NCBI GenBank assembly: GCA_023252065.1
Contig: JAHEXO010000212.1
Coordinates: forward strand, 1 to 5,139
Length of the DNA: 5,139 bases
Direction: 5' to 3'
Origin: Nocardioides sp.
GTDB lineage: Bacteria; Actinomycetota; Actinomycetes; Propionibacteriales; Nocardioidaceae
The number at the start of each line of letters is the position of its first letter. The first letter of the stretch is position 1. Shown here one piece after another: positions 4,930 through 5,139 of this stretch. The notes under the pieces were generated by a model, which was not told the origin of the DNA, did not search any database, and saw only the letters and a list, made by a program, of their open reading frames with translations. Position numbers and translations under genes: made by a program.

Positions 4930-5139
4930 GTGATTCGAGACGAGCTGCGGAGGCTGTTCTGCTACGAGGAGCGCCACCGGCGGCTCCTCGCGCGGATGCT
5001 GTTGGCGGGTGGTGCGTCGCTGGTGGTGTTCGTGGTCGGCACCTGGCTGGTCTGGCTCACCGAGAGTGGAGCCGAGGGTGGCCATATCCACGGCGTCGGC
5101 GACGCGGCGTTCTTCACGGTGGTCCAGATGCTGACCGTC
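4930..5139 (+). CDS. Ion-channel-like membrane protein, partial (C-terminus beyond the right edge)
   Basis: Seventy residues are visible from GTG 4930. A basic, cytoplasm-like N-terminus (RDELRRLFCYEERHRRLLARM, about 3-23) leads into a transmembrane helix (about 24-44, LLAGGASLVVFVVGTWLVW). A short polar loop, ESGAEGGHIHGVGD, follows, then AAFFTVVQMLTV (59-70). The last part resembles the pore helix of two-helix potassium channels (compare FSVVTLTTVGYGD), and the window stops where the filter should begin. The order TM helix, loop, pore helix agrees with a small K+ channel-like protein, but QML instead of a T-rich stretch departs from the canonical sequence, so selectivity is open. The gene lies 75 bases after chrA on the same strand, with a strong ribosome binding site. 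An unrelated membrane protein remains possible. Confidence 0.55.
   Translation, partial: MIRDELRRLFCYEERHRRLLARMLLAGGASLVVFVVGTWLVWLTESGAEGGHIHGVGDAAFFTVVQMLTV

Noticed and set aside
4480..5091. Minus-strand frame of 203 codons opposite the end of chrA
   Set aside because: Low-complexity charged shadow crossing two convincing plus-strand genes and their strong ribosome binding site.

Overview
The window is about 70 % G+C, with GTG starts, third-position G/C bias and an F420-type luciferase-like oxidoreductase. This points to a high-GC actinobacterium, perhaps Nocardioides-like; the genus is a guess. It looks like ordinary chromosome. I see no tRNA, rRNA, CRISPR array, insertion sequence or phage gene. 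Coding density is high and no stretch over 100 bases lacks a gene or gene remnant.

Left part (1-2350), all on the minus strand and read right to left: a DUF2071 protein (1580-2338), then after 37 bases an F420-dependent luciferase-like (LLM) oxidoreductase (643-1542), then, through a 4-base ATGA overlap, an alpha/beta hydrolase (1-646) that runs off the left edge. They probably form one transcription unit, with a possible second promoter just before the oxidoreductase.

Middle (2339-2798): a 69-base divergent intergenic region, then on the plus strand the remnant of a Mug-like uracil/mismatch DNA glycosylase (2408-2773). It carries a one-base frameshift and appears to have lost a central block of codons, including the second active-site motif. 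It converges on the next gene.

Right part (2799-5139): a RutE-like nitroreductase-fold flavoprotein (2799-3395, minus) is divergent from a full-length two-domain ChrA chromate-transporter homologue (3463-4854, plus). Their 67-base shared intergenic region holds an AT-rich 18-base near-palindrome resembling a MarR-family operator and overlapping the likely reductase -10 element. The last gene (4930 to the right edge, plus) starts a small membrane protein that looks like an ion-channel monomer; the window ends just before the expected selectivity filter.

The starts chosen for the minus-strand oxidoreductase, DUF2071 and RutE-like genes each lie 6-7 bases after a TANNNT -10-like hexamer with no good ribosome binding site, so leaderless transcripts are likely. 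The glycosylase remnant and chrA have weaker versions of the same arrangement. The candidates that most deserve a second look are the reductase/chrA pair with its shared operator and the decayed glycosylase. I found no clearly new multi-gene system.
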